From Hydrangea macrophylla (lineage: Eukaryota > Streptophyta > Magnoliopsida > Cornales > Hydrangeaceae), in contig CM066987.1 in NCBI GenBank assembly GCA_033977485.1, positions 51,277,033 to 51,341,032 of the forward strand: DNA of 64,000 nucleotides. The letters are read 5' to 3'. The notes beneath the pieces are model-generated. The model did not search any database, was not told where the DNA came from, and saw nothing but the letters and a program-made list of their open reading frames with translations. The translations under genes were made by a program, and so were the position numbers. Shown here in pieces: positions 32,660 through 43,019 of this stretch. How positions within the stretch are numbered: position 1 is the stretch's first letter; every line of letters starts with the position of its first letter.

Positions 32660-34768
32660 GCACATTGATTACAAACAAGTTTTGACATACTTAGGCTTGA
32701 AAAAGCTATGTTTTGGGGGTTTGGGGTGGGGTGGGGGTGTGAAACGGTAAACCGTCGATCTAATGGACGTAAAACTTAACTCGCACCTCAAACACGACAA
32801 AAGAAAGTTGTGGGAACAAATGGAATGCAAAACGGACTTCCGATTATCAAATAACGCTAAAAAAACAAGCTTTGACATGCTTAGGATTGTTTTTGGGGTT
32901 TGGGGGGGTGAAATTCTAAACCGCCGATCGGATGGATATGAAACTTAACTAGCACTACAAACATGCCTAAAGAAAGTTGTGGGAAAAAACGAAATGCAAA
33001 ATGGACTTCCGGTTATCAAATAATGCGTAAAAAACAAGTTGTGACATACTTAGGCTTGGAAAAACTTAGTTTTTGGGGTTTGGGGTGGGGGGGGGGGGGG
33101 GTGAAATTGTAAACCGCTGATCCGATGGATGTGAAACTTAACCCATACCTCAAACACAACAAAACAATGTTGTAGGAATAAACAGAATACAAAATAGATT
33201 TTCGGTTATCAAATACGAAAAAATAAGCTTTGACATACTTGGGCTTGAAAAAACTTAGTTTTTGAGGTTTGGGGGAGTAAAATCGTAAACCGCCAATTCG
33301 ATGGACGTGAAACTTAACTAGCACCACAAACACGCCTAAAGAATGTTGTGGGAACAAACTGAATGCAAATCGGACTTCTGATTGTCAAATAACACATAAG
33401 AAACAAGCTTTGATATACTTAGGCTTGACAAAACTTAGTTTTTGGGGTTTGGGGGGGTGAAATTGCAAACCGCTGATCGGATGGACATGAAACTTAACTA
33501 GCACCACAAACACATCTAAAGAAAGTTGTGGAAAAAAATAGAATGCAAAACAGACTTCCAGTTATCAAATAACGCGTAAAAAACAAGATTTGACATACTT
33601 AGGCTGTTTTTGGGGTTTGGGGGGGTGAAACCGTAAACCGCTGATCTGATGGATGTGAAACTTAACCCGCACCTCAAACACGATAAAATAAAGTTATGGG
33701 AACAAACGCAATGCAAACCGGACTACCGGTTATCAAATAACGCAAAAAAAAACAAGCTTTGACATACTTAGGCTTGAAAAAACTTAGTTTTTGGGGTTGG
33801 GGGGGTGAAACCGCAAACCGTCAATCCGATGGACGTGAAGCTTAACTAATACCACAAACACTCCAAACGAATGTTGTGGGAACAAACGGAATGCAAAATG
33901 GACTTCTAATTGTCAAATAACGCATAAAAAAAAGCTTTGACATACTTAGGCTAGAAAAAACATAGTTTTTGGGGTTTGGGGGGGTGAAACCGTAAACCGC
34001 CGATCGGATGGATGTGAAACTGAACTAGCATCACAAACACTATTGTGGGAACAAACGGAATGCTAAACGGACTTCCGGTTATCAAATAATGCGTAAAAAG
34101 CTATATTTTTGGGGTTTGAGGGGGGGGGGGGGGGAGTGAAACTATAAACCTTCGATCCGATGGACGTGAAACTTAACTTGCACCTCAAACACGACCAAAG
34201 AAAATTGTGGGAAAAAACGGAATGAAAAATGGACTTCCGGTTATCAAATAACGCGTAAAAAACAAGTTTTGACATACTTAGGCTTGAAAAAGCTATATTT
34301 TTGGGGTTTGGGGGGGTGAAATGGTAAACCGCTGATCTGATGGATGTGAAACTTAACCCGCACCTCAAACATGACAAAAGAAAGTTGTGGGAACAAACAG
34401 AATGCAAAATGGACTTCCGGTTATCAAATAACGCGTAAAAAACAAGGTTTGACATACTTAGACTTGAAAAAGCTATGTTTTGGGGGTTTGGGGAGGTGAT
34501 CGGTAAACCGTCGATCCGACGGGCATGAAACTTAACTCGCACCTCAAACACGACAAAAGAAAGTTGTGGGAGCAAACGGAATGCAAAACGGAGTTCCGGT
34601 TATCAAATAACGCGTAAAAATTAAGTTTTGACATACTTAGGCTTGAAAAAGTTATGTTTTTAACCGCTGATCTGAATGACGTGAAACTTAACTCGCATCT
34701 CAAACATGACAAAAGAAATTTGTGGGAACAAACGGAATGCAAAACGGACTTCTGGTTATCAAATTGTG
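32660..34768. repeat. Satellite-like array of about 180-bp units with G-runs
   Basis: About twelve units, each containing TTTGACATACTTAGGCTTGA, a run such as TTTTGGGGTTTGGGGGGGTG, AAACCG.CGATC.GATGG, TGAAACTTAACTCGCACC and GACTTCCGGTTATCAAATAA. Unit starts fall near 32680, 32871, 33038, 33228, 33408, 33590, 33757, 33935, 34268, 34448 and 34625, with a damaged copy near 34093. It lies entirely inside CACTA element 2. Confidence 0.93.
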
Positions 34769-35150
34769 CATCACAAGTTATATTTTTTCATTTCCCTAGT
34801 TAGACTTCAATTAAATATGCTTTTTGAGTTTTTCATTTTATAATTTTTCTTCGATTGGCTAAAATGCAAATTTTTTTTTCACATTTCAGGTTTGGAGTTA
34901 CATTTGATGGTGGAAGATGTTGGATGTGTTTTGTGATCCCTAATGTTGGATGCGTTGAATTTTAGTGTTATATTAGAAAACACTTAAATTTTTATTTGTA
35001 TGAATTAGTATTTTGGATGTTGGACTTGATCTTTAAATTGTATGTCGATGTTTGTTTCTGGTGCATGCATTTCGTAGTTGTGTTTTTGAAGTATTGATAT
35101 TATCGCAGGTATATAGCACGTAAAAATTACTTAATTAGGAAAAATATATA
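34769..35150. other. CACTA element 2 interior, 3' side
   Basis: AT-rich and unassigned. Possibly the 3' untranslated region of a transposase gene. Confidence 0.4.
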
Positions 35151-35159
35151 TATATAATT

Positions 35160-35578
35160 TCCCTATAGCATTTGTGATGCATTTTATGCATCACAAATAC
35201 TATATATAATTATGACAGAGTATTTGTGATGCAATTACAGGCGTCACAAATAATATTTTTAAAATTGAAATTGTTATTTGTGACGCATATACAGGCGTCA
35301 CAAATAATAATAAATAATTAAAGTTATTGAGTATTTGTGGCGCATACAAACGTCACAAATAATTACTGTTTGTGACGCGTATAGTGCGTCACAAATAATA
35401 CTCTTATTTGTGGCGCGTGTATTTGGTATTTATGGCAGTTTATTTGTGACGTCGTATTCTATTATTTGTGATGCGTTGACTGCATCACAAAAATTATTTG
35501 CGACTAGGGATTTTGTGACCCCAATTGTGACGCGTTTTGATTATTTGTGACGCACTTTGCACCCCACAAAAAGTCAAA
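35160..35578. repeat. Right subterminal repeats of CACTA element 2
   Basis: Inverted TTTGTGACGCA/TGCGTCACAAA pairs mirror the left-end array. Confidence 0.9.
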
Positions 35579-35593
35579 TATGTTGTAGTGCCT

Positions 35594-36508
35594 GTTTGGG
35601 AAACACATTACTGATTTCCCAAATGGGGCCCAGCTACCTTATCTAACATGAAAGTTTTATATCAGTGATGACATTCTATTAAGATTAGGAAGGTGCCACA
35701 AAATAGGTTATCAAGAGGGTAGGGTGCATCCGTGCATGTGCATATCATATCTTCCTTCAAACTCCCTTTATTTTCTATAATGAATAAGTTGCTATTAGGC
35801 CATGAGAGAGAAATTATGGGAGTGAAAAAGAACCTTAATGAAATCATCAAACATTAGAGAGGATTCCTTTGTATAACCAGCTTCCAGTAAACTTGGCTCA
35901 GGACTTCCTACAATTCATACAACCGAGAGTTGCAAGGAACTTATTACAAGTCAGAAATATCAAAAGCAGCTAGTTAGTGCTATAAATTAAACAAGGTTTG
36001 CAAACCTATCCTCCAAGCAAATGCATCAAATAAAGAAACAAAAAGGCATCGGAGACTTTCCTCATAAAAGGATATTCACAACTTCCAATAACCATTTTTA
36101 AAGAAAGAATGTGAGACAAATTCTCTGGTGAGGTTTCATTATGATGGAAGAAACTGCAAAGCCAATCTAAAGTGGAAGTCCACTTCCATAACGAGGAAAA
36201 CACCTTTCTTTGTTGGATTAAAAAGGAAAATAGAAAGGATAAGAAAACAGGGAGAAAATAAAATTAAACATTTTGAATTTCCTGAGTCACTTCCATTCCT
36301 CTTTTCTTTAGTGTCTACAAACTTTTGAAACTTCCTTTCATCTATAATGTTATTTAGGCATGGAAGAAGACAATAGGAAAAACACGAGGGAAATAGTTTT
36401 AGTTTTCCTCTCCCTTGAAAATATTTGAAGATGCCTATAGGGATAACCAACAACTTGAACAAATTAGTGAAAGAAATTTGGAAAACTAAATGGAACATCA
36501 GAAAATAC
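35594..36508 (-). other. 3' side of the EF-hand gene remnant, C-terminal exon not resolved
   Basis: Downstream of the last clear exon on the minus strand. After an acceptor-like CACCAGAG near 36128, a minus-strand frame reads NLSHILSLKM, and a separate frame gives VMEVDFHFRL near 36170. Both faintly resemble the LSxVL and MEVEVPVD parts of the family C-terminus, but neither is convincing. No other gene is seen. Confidence 0.3.
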
Positions 36509-36618
36509 CTCTCTTTGCTTCTCCGACGTAAACGAGCCAGTCAAATCCCCTAGCACTTCTAATATGTCATTGAACATCACTTTCCCATTACAGTCCAAAT
36601 CGTATACCTTGAAAATAA
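36509..36618 (-). pseudogene. EF-hand gene remnant, exon with the best EF loop
   Basis: A 110-nt exon flanked by CTTTCAG and GTATTTTC splice signals. Joined to the preceding exon end (GTA GAA C) it gives VELIFKVYDLDCNGKVMFND, then ILEVLGDLTGSFTSEKQRE. The 12-residue calcium loop is DLDCNGKVMFND, with Asp at 1 and 3, Asn at 5, Gly at 6 and Asp instead of the commoner Glu at 12. This is the third EF-hand of the plant calcineurin-B-like EF-hand family (Arabidopsis At3g18430 type, from memory). Splice sites and frame are intact. Confidence 0.85.
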
Positions 36619-37379
36619 CTGAAAGAAAGGCATCTAATAGTGTTAGTAAATACCATAAATGCCCCCCAAAAAAAGTTTTAAAAAATGAGAAATCCATTTT
36701 TTTTTAGTCAATTTTGGTAGTCTAGTAAAACCCACAGACCATAAGGGAGAAAGTATAACCAAAAAAGGCAGAAGTATGAAGGAGCTCCTTGAAATAGTCT
36801 ATGAGCATATGCTTAATGTTAGTTCTGGTAATTGCAAGCAATGCTCGTCCTTCGAACCATCGGTATTAACAACTTGAAATTTTTTGGCAGAGTTTCCTAT
36901 TATAAATTATTTGTTGTTATCAATAAATCTTCAATTTTTGTTACACGTATTAGAATTACACAACATGGTTCCAGTTGGTGTTACCCATGTACATTGGTTC
37001 AGAGTTATTTAATACGGAATAATTTAAATAGGAAAAAACAATTTCTAAAACAAGTGTTGCCTCCTCATAGCCAAATTTGAGCATGAGTGGTACTTGAGTC
37101 TTTCGAAATCTTTTTGGCATAAAGACCCGAGTTCCAAATTTATTGAGTATTCAAATCACATTGCCAACAAAACTATACCACTGCCTTTTACACCAAACCA
37201 TTAAATTTGCAAATTTTCGCACACCAATCAACGATAACACAAGTGAAAATCTACATTAGTTAACGCAAACAAATTTAAACACCAGAAATTTCTTACTTAC
37301 ATCAAACATCTCAAGTTGAATTCTTAAAGACCTTTTTTGGTTACTTTGAACAAGAAGCAAGAAGTTAAATAGCACATAC

Positions 37380-37421
37380 GTTCTACTTTTTGCTGCATAT
37401 TTGCTTTAGCACTAAAAGCTG
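37380..37421 (-). pseudogene. EF-hand gene remnant, short exon (FSAKANMQQKVE)
   Basis: On the minus strand this reads AFSAKANMQQKVE, then C followed by GTATGTGC as donor. The family has FLSAFSAKASLRQKV at this place. FLS is also encoded just upstream, but the preceding family block (RLLKMVDGLNFKDFVA) cannot be found between here and the next exon at 37543, so about 18 residues appear to be missing. The 5' edge is therefore uncertain. Confidence 0.7.
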
Positions 37422-37542
37422 ACAAGAATGATAGTTAAGGGGCTCAGTTTGTTGAATTTTCAGTTAAGGGGGTGTGAGTGAAAAGGATAATACATGAGGG
37501 GTTGTCTCTATAATTTAGCTTAATTTAAACCCAATTAATCAC

Positions 37543-37665
37543 CTGAGATAAAGGGTTCAAAGAAAACTGGCACTGATAAGAATTCATCAGTGGAGATAGA
37601 ACCCTTTACACTCCGATCAAGTTGGCAAAATCTCTTATATAGAGACACTATTTCTTGCTGGGAAA
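37543..37665 (-). pseudogene. EF-hand gene remnant, exon 2
   Basis: A 123-nt exon. The acceptor TTAAATTAAG is followed by TTTCCCAGCAAGAAATAGTG. With the last base of exon 1 it encodes FSQQEIVSLYKRFCQLDRSV, then KGSISTDEFLSVPVFFEPFI. The donor is TCAG|GTGATT. The first EF-hand loop (DRSVKGSISTDE) is readable. The end (VFFEPFIS) departs from the family EFAxNPLSQ, suggesting relaxed constraint. Phase agrees exactly with exon 1. Confidence 0.85.
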
Positions 37666-37784
37666 CTTAATTTAAAACCAAAAACACATCCAACTAGAAA
37701 TCAAATAACAAAGTAAAACATACCCACCAAAGAACAATATGTGTATTGTATACATATCTATATGTTATTGTAAGGAAAACTTAC

Positions 37785-37800
37785 ATAGATTGTTACAGTG
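37785..37800 (-). pseudogene. EF-hand gene remnant, 3' piece of exon 1
   Basis: On the minus strand this reads CACTGTAACAATCTAT followed by the donor GTAAGTTTTCC. Joined to 58927-58984 after removing one copy of the duplicated AGTG (CACT), the exon reads QEHCNNL and ends one base into the codon completed by exon 2 (F). This shows that the 21.1 kb between 37801 and 58926 was inserted inside this exon. Confidence 0.85.
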
Positions 37801-38070
37801 TGTTGTCCGGAAGCGCTTATTTCAAACCACAAGCAAAGACAATAATCCAAACGAGAAAAGAGAAGGCAAAACAAACACATACAAAGACACAAGATTTTCA
37901 CGAGTGGTTCGGCCAACTATGCCTACGTCCACACCCCGGAGCCAAGGAACAATCCACTATCAAACGAACGGATGATTACTGTGCCAACGTGAGAAATCAT
38001 TCCCTCACCAAAACAAAATGAATGATCTCTTCAAAAGCAAAACCTCACAAAAGGCTAACAAATAAGAGAT
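37801..38070 (-). repeat. First LTR of the dimer, left part
   Basis: 270 bp matching 58073-58341 (AAGCGCTTATTT...GGCTAACAAATAAGAGAT). Interrupted at 38071 by a mini LTR element that duplicated GAGAT. Confidence 0.9.
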
Positions 38071-38376
38071 TGTAAGGATTAAGCCCCGTACGCAGCCAAT
38101 TACAAAATTTACAGAGAAGAAAGAGAAGATGAAGAAGACGAAGAACACAATTAGAGAAGAAGAAGAAGAAGAAGAAGAAGAAGAAGAAGAACAGAGCTGG
38201 AAGAGAGAGAAAGAGAATGGAGAGAGAAAATCCATAATTTTATTCACAATTCACATACCTCACAAATGCCCCAAACATGTCTTTATAGCAATTTCCCTAA
38301 CCACCTATTTAACCACCCCTAACAAATAACCAACTCTTAACTAAAATGAACTATGTTTGAACTTGAGTTCATGACA
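38071..38376 (-). repeat. 3' LTR of the mini element, with (GAA)n
   Basis: Contains about ten GAA units (38156-38190). Ends ATGACA. Confidence 0.9.
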
Positions 38377-39101
38377 AATACACCCCCTAGAAAACATCCT
38401 TGTCCTCAAGGATGAAACAAGGTGAGTGGAAAGAAGACCCAACTGGTCCCCCCCGGGTCTGGTCCTCTGAACCAGACGAGAGTAGCCACGAATGATCTTC
38501 TTGTTGAAGAGTTCTTATCCTTCCCACGAAATAGAAATAAAGGTCCATTGAGGAGGATCCACATTGCCTCTGTAAGGCACTGTCCGTGATTGAAATTCTT
38601 GGACATTTTAAGCATGGAACGACCTATCTGGAACCTTTGGTCAGTTCAGATTGATCAATTTCTTGGTCTCTTTGAACTAGTTGATTGGTGTGTGTTTCTA
38701 CTGGGGGACATTTCTTGGAAAGAACCCCTTTTTCTGGTATCATTCCTTCCTTAGTGTGCCCAATTTGGTCACCTTCCTGTATAATAATTGAGGACAGATT
38801 CTCATCTATTGCAAGTGCCATTTCTGGGTCTTCTTTAATGTCTGGACTTTCTATTTTCAATTTCTGTCCACTTAATTTGGTCACATTTTTGTAGAGTTAT
38901 TGAGGATAGCTCCTCATCGTTCCCAAGAACCTTATTTTCATGTATCATTTCCTTCACTTTCATCATAATTTGGTCACCATCTTGCTGCCCAGAATTTGGA
39001 AATAACCTTTTTCATTTGAGGAAGACTTGAACCCATTCTTGTTATCAAGTTCTTGGGGGCATAGCTTGGCTTTAGCATCTTCATCTTTTGGTAATATTTT
39101 C
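38377..39101 (-). other. Mini element internal region, 3' part
   Basis: The minus-strand TCCTTGAGGACAAGGATG lies just upstream of the polypurine tract, a common 3' end of plant gypsy pol. Short open pieces (38624-38884 and 38963-39223) encode no recognised domain. Confidence 0.5.
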
Positions 39102-39455
39102 TCACCCATAGGTACCCCAATTTGGCACAATTCTGTGTAGATTTGAGGGAGAGCTGTTGTTATCTGAAATGTTTTGGACCCCATTTTCTGCCTTCTTCCT
39201 ACTTGACTTAAGGTGATCTTCATGTATTTCTACAAGGATTATTGCATGTGGTAGTGTTTGAGGAGTCCATATTGACATCTTTCTTTTCATTTCAGCCCGG
39301 AGTCCATAAATGAAGATGTTGACAAAATCTCTTTCAGAAATTCCTAAATTCTTTGCCCTAGCCACTGATTTTCGACCCTCAAATTGAGTCACATACATTT
39401 GCACTGAATCCTCTCCTTGTACCACATATCTGGGCATGCCAAAGTTGCAGCCCAA
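39102..39455 (-). pseudogene. Gypsy-type gag remnant in the mini element
   Basis: On the minus strand, VQMYVTQFEGRKSVARAKNL, SERDFVNIFIYGLRAEMKRK and LPHAIILVEIHEDH follow the retrotrans_gag pattern (..Y...FE.L......LPE..F...FI.GL....). This places the mini element with Ty3/gypsy, although no protease or polymerase remains. Confidence 0.75.
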
Positions 39456-39764
39456 TTGCTAAAAACTCCAATACAAGTAATCTAACTTGACTTCTATGCG
39501 GTTGTAGGTATCAATACAATCCTTCCTAATGTTTTGAATATGCTTTTCGGTAAGATTTGTACACAAAATACTCATTAGTGACAGATGGAAGAAATTAGAT
39601 ATTCAGAAGAAAGAAGAAAGAAGAAAAAGAATTAGATTGAGATTCAGAAAAATGAAAGAAATAACTAGGAAGAAAGATTGAGAAAAAAGAAGAATTTAGA
39701 CAAGAAGGAAGACGAAGAATCAGAGAAAAGTTATGGAAGATTTGCCCAGATTAGGCTCTGATAC

Positions 39765-39777
39765 CACTTGCAAGGCT
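39765..39777 (-). other. tRNA-Met primer-binding site of the mini element
   Basis: The complement reads TGGTATCAGAGCC, next to the right LTR. Confidence 0.9.
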
Positions 39778-39778
39778 T

Positions 39779-40046
39779 AAGCCCCTTTACGCAGCCAATT
39801 ACAAAATTTACAGAGAAGATGAAGAAGATGAAGAACATAATCTGAGAAGAAGAAGAAGAACAGAGCTGGAAGAGAGAGAAAGAGAATGGAGAGAGAAAAT
39901 CCACAATTTTATTCACAATTTGCATACCTCACAAATGCCCCAAACATGTCTTTATAGCAATTTCCCTAACCACCTATTTAACCACCCCTAACAAACAACC
40001 AACTCTTAACTAAAAATGAACTCTGTTTGAACTTGAGTTCATGACA
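39779..40046 (-). repeat. 5' LTR of the mini element
   Basis: 268 bp, collinear with 38071-38376 but with a shorter GAA run. Confidence 0.9.
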
Positions 40047-40624
40047 GAGATCCTAATGAACCAAAAGCTTCTACAATTTGAGCTATCCTATCTCTCTCTC
40101 TCTCTCAAATGATAGAAAGCTCCCAAAGTCAAACCCTAGATCTCTCTTTTGCAAAAGATTTAAGAACAACGGACTGCGGGTCTCCCTTTTTCAGAATCCC
40201 TAAAGTCACCCAATGAACAACACACTCTTTCTCTTTTATAAGATGTAAAGTTCCTCGAAGAACAATAAGCCCTAAATTCAATGAATTAAAGTTACCTTCA
40301 ATTGACTCCAAAGAGTCCTTATATAGGAATACACATATTCCTCCCTATTCCAATATGCTTAGGATTTGTTGCCAAAATCGAATTAGGAATCAAAAACCAA
40401 TTATGAAAGATCAGTTCCTTCAAAGATCCAAATCTTCTGAAATACGCATGTCCACCCGGGCGAGATTCCTGTCGGACGAGATTTCAAAAAGTCATACAAA
40501 TTAACCTCGCACAAAGCTCAATCTCTAGTGTGCTCGGGCGGGGCTTGCCCTAGCAGACCGCTCGGGTGGTAAAGCCAATATTTGATTCCTTCTTCTATTT
40601 CCAAATCGAGCCATAAATCCAACA
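40047..40624 (-). repeat. First LTR of the dimer, right part
   Basis: Continues 37801-38070 after the mini element and ends CCAACA at 40624. The net LTR length is about 848 bp, close to the 854 bp of the third LTR. Confidence 0.88.
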
Positions 40625-41286
40625 ATTTCCACCTTGGCGGGATTTCCAGATTCTAAAACAAATTGAGCCACACGACTCAAAAACAAACTCTTCCTTGGTG
40701 AGATACGATCCAAATGCTTGAGCTCCAAATCAACCAAATGCAAATCCAAAGCCAAATCCAAAATGCAACAAAACAAATGCGAACCTGCAATCATCCTCCA
40801 CCTTGATACGACGTCTCATACTAAGCCCAAAAACAACCGTTGTTTGCTCTGGTCTCCAAATTGTGATCTTCAATGCATATTTGTCAAGTCCAAACCTAGT
40901 TTAAACTTGAACCCACCAATAACCGAAAACAATTCTCCAAGTGAACAAGATCACCAAACAAATTGTCTTCAAGAACCAAATTGAGTTGCAATAACTCCAA
41001 ATCCATGCGATCAACCAAAGCTAGCCAATTCTGAATTGTCGACACAGACCTAGATTTATTCCAAATACCAACATCCAAATGAGTACTCTCAAACAAACGA
41101 GGTTGAGCAGACACCTCTTCTAAACAAACTTCGATAAGGTGATTATGCACTCCACCTTCTCCACAAATGGGGATACTCCATAATAAACTCCTCCAATAGG
41201 ACTCCCAACAAATGAATGCATATCAACGGGCCCATCCAAATCAAACGTGCCATCCAAATGAGTATCCACCCACAAACAATTTGCTC
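40625..41286 (-). other. 3' internal region of unit 1 (no integrase or RT)
   Basis: Contains the polypurine-like AAGGTGGAAAT next to the LTR. Non-coding spacer, collinear with 56007-56422. No integrase, RT or RNase H sequence is present. Confidence 0.7.
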
Positions 41287-42566
41287 TCAAAAATGAACCT
41301 TGCGGGTCATGACACTTTCCAACAAACCTCTATCCAACGAGCCTTTTCGAGCTCCCAAAATAACTTGTCCATGCTTCATGTGCGGAAGCTTGGACCCAAC
41401 AAAAGGTTTCTTCCCAATGGTGGTGGCTCCACCTCCAAACGAGTTACCCCGCAAGAAATACAAACTATTTTCCCTTACCCCTCGAAGCAAAACCAAAGCA
41501 CCTCTTAAGACCTTCATGCCTCCATCAACCAATGTGACTTTGAAACCCTTCGCCTCCAAAGCACCCAGCGAAACCAAATTCATCTTTAAATCCGTAACAT
41601 ACCACACATCTGTCAACTTCTTGATGGTACTATCATGCAACTTCAAATGAACTTCTCCAACTCCCATCTTCTCACAAATAACACCATTGCCCATATGAAT
41701 TACTCCACCCTTTAACAAATTCAATTTAGTGAAACTCTCCATATTGGGACATATATGATGAGAGTAAGCCGAATCAAGAACCCATCTATCCAAGTGACCC
41801 TCTTCAACCGTGGTAGCCAACACAAATTTTGAATCATCATCTTCAACTTGAACCACATTAGCATCCTTCTTCAAATCGCCCACCAATCTAGGACAGTCCT
41901 TCTTCTAATGACCAAGCTTGCGACAGTAAGCAAACTTTTCTTTGGCCAATCTTAACCCACCAATTGACACTCCTCTTTCATGAGATTTGTTTCCAAACCA
42001 TCTCTTCCTATCTGTTGGTCTTCCTCTTATAACTAAAGCTTCGGATGTATCATTGTGGGCATCTTTATCTCTCTTCCTAAACTCATTGCTCATGAGTGCA
42101 ATCGATACCTACTCAAACTTGACTAATCCTTTCCATAAATCAATGTGGTTGCCAAGTGTTTATACGAATTGGGTAGGGAATTTAAAAGAATGAGAGCCTT
42201 ATCCTCATCCTTAACAACTTCATCCAAATTCAATAAATCGGCAAGTAATTTATTGAACGCATTCAAGTGAGCCAACATAGGCGTACCTTCAACAAATTGA
42301 AACCGAAAGAGCTTCTTCTTCAAATAGAGCAGATTCTCCATGCTCTTGGTCATATACTTGTCTTCCTATTTCTTCCAAAGAGTTTTTGCCATGACCTCCC
42401 TCATGACAAAATACTTCACATCCTTAGCGAGACAAAGCCGAATGGATCTACGTGCCAACTTGTTCATCTTCAACCATTTCGTCTCATCCAAATTTGAAGG
42501 TTTGTCTTCTAACACAAAAACCAATCCTTGTTGCACAAGGACATCCATCATCTCACACTGCCACAT
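41287..42566 (-). pseudogene. Copia gag-protease-preintegrase of unit 1
   Basis: From the N-terminus: gag start FGMWQCEMMDVLVQQGLVFV, the UBN2 core (FRFQFVEGTPMLAHLNAFNK, LADLLNLDEVVKDEDKALIL), and a basic stretch with a damaged zinc knuckle (FAYCRKLGHxKKDCPRLV). Then come the protease start RWVLDSAYSHHICPNMESF and a GAG-pre-integrase-like end (WYVTDLKMNLVSLGALEAKG to MKHGQVILGARKGSL). The domains occur in several frames. Coding sequence stops here; the catalytic integrase and polymerase are absent. Confidence 0.85.
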
Positions 42567-42723
42567 CCCAAAACTGTTTATTCCATTGAACGTTTTAACT
42601 TCAAATCTTCATCCCGAAAGCGACATCTTTGTACCTTGTATGATCGAACTGGAAGCCGTTAACTTGTCACTAGTCTTCTTACCAAATCCTTCTTCTCCCT
42701 CCATATGCCCTAGGTCTCAACCT

Positions 42724-42736
42724 GGCTCTGATACCA
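42724..42736 (-). other. tRNA-Met primer-binding site of unit 1
   Basis: The minus strand reads TGGTATCAGAGCC, three bases from the LTR edge. Confidence 0.9.
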
Positions 42737-42739
42737 CTT

Positions 42740-43019
42740 TATTGTGCAAAAGCGCTTATTTTAAACCACAATCAAAAGACAATAATCCAAACGAGAAAAG
42801 AGAAGACAAACAAACACACACAAAGACACAAGATTTTCACGAGTGGTTCGGTGAACTATGCCTACGTCCACTCCCTGGATCCAAGGAACAATCTACTATC
42901 AAACGAACGAATGATTACAATGCCAATGTGAGAAATCACTCCCTCACCAAAACAAAATGAATGATCTCTTCAAAAACAAAACCTCACAAAAGGCTAACAA
43001 ATAAGAGATCCTAATGAAC
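42740..43019 (-). repeat. Middle LTR of the dimer, left fragment
   Basis: 280 bp from TATTGTGCAAAAGCGC to CCTAATGAAC, matching 58073-58351. Beyond 43019 the LTR sequence stops abruptly and resumes at 55512 with about 66 LTR bases missing. Confidence 0.85.

Larger units (their letters stand above)
27550..35590 (+). mobile_element. CACTA element 2, 8.0 kb, with transposase remnant
   Basis: Ends CACTACAACAAATATG (27550) and ATATGTTGTAGTG (to 35590) with duplication CCT at 27547-27549 and 35591-35593. Subterminal TTTGTGACGCA/TGCGTCACAAA repeats occur at both ends. Inside, in order: a foldback, an orphan CACTA end, a MITE, a spliced-leader-like segment, a degraded plant CACTA transposase and a satellite array. 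Plus-strand orientation follows the transposase. Confidence 0.93.
38071..40046 (-). mobile_element. Mini gypsy-like LTR element (gag only), 1,976 bp
   Basis: LTRs at 38071-38376 (306 bp) and 39779-40046 (268 bp) start TGTAAGG or TGCAAGG and end TTCATGACA. The duplication GAGAT lies at 38066-38070 and 40047-40051. The minus-strand primer-binding site TGGTATCAGAGCC is next to the right LTR and the polypurine run CTAGGGGGTGTATT next to the left LTR. The internal 1.4 kb has only a gag remnant, so it needs proteins from another element. The left LTR is longer, partly because of a (GAA)n run. Confidence 0.92.

Noticed and set aside
33016..34742. Several minus-strand open frames of 66-170 codons
   Set aside because: They repeat the same peptide (LSCLRCGLSFTSIRSAVY) because they read through the 180-bp satellite. 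No gene-like features.
35594..36500. C-terminal exon of the EF-hand gene (LSHIL or MEVDF pieces)
   Set aside because: Similarity is only a few residues and frames do not join convincingly. Left unresolved.
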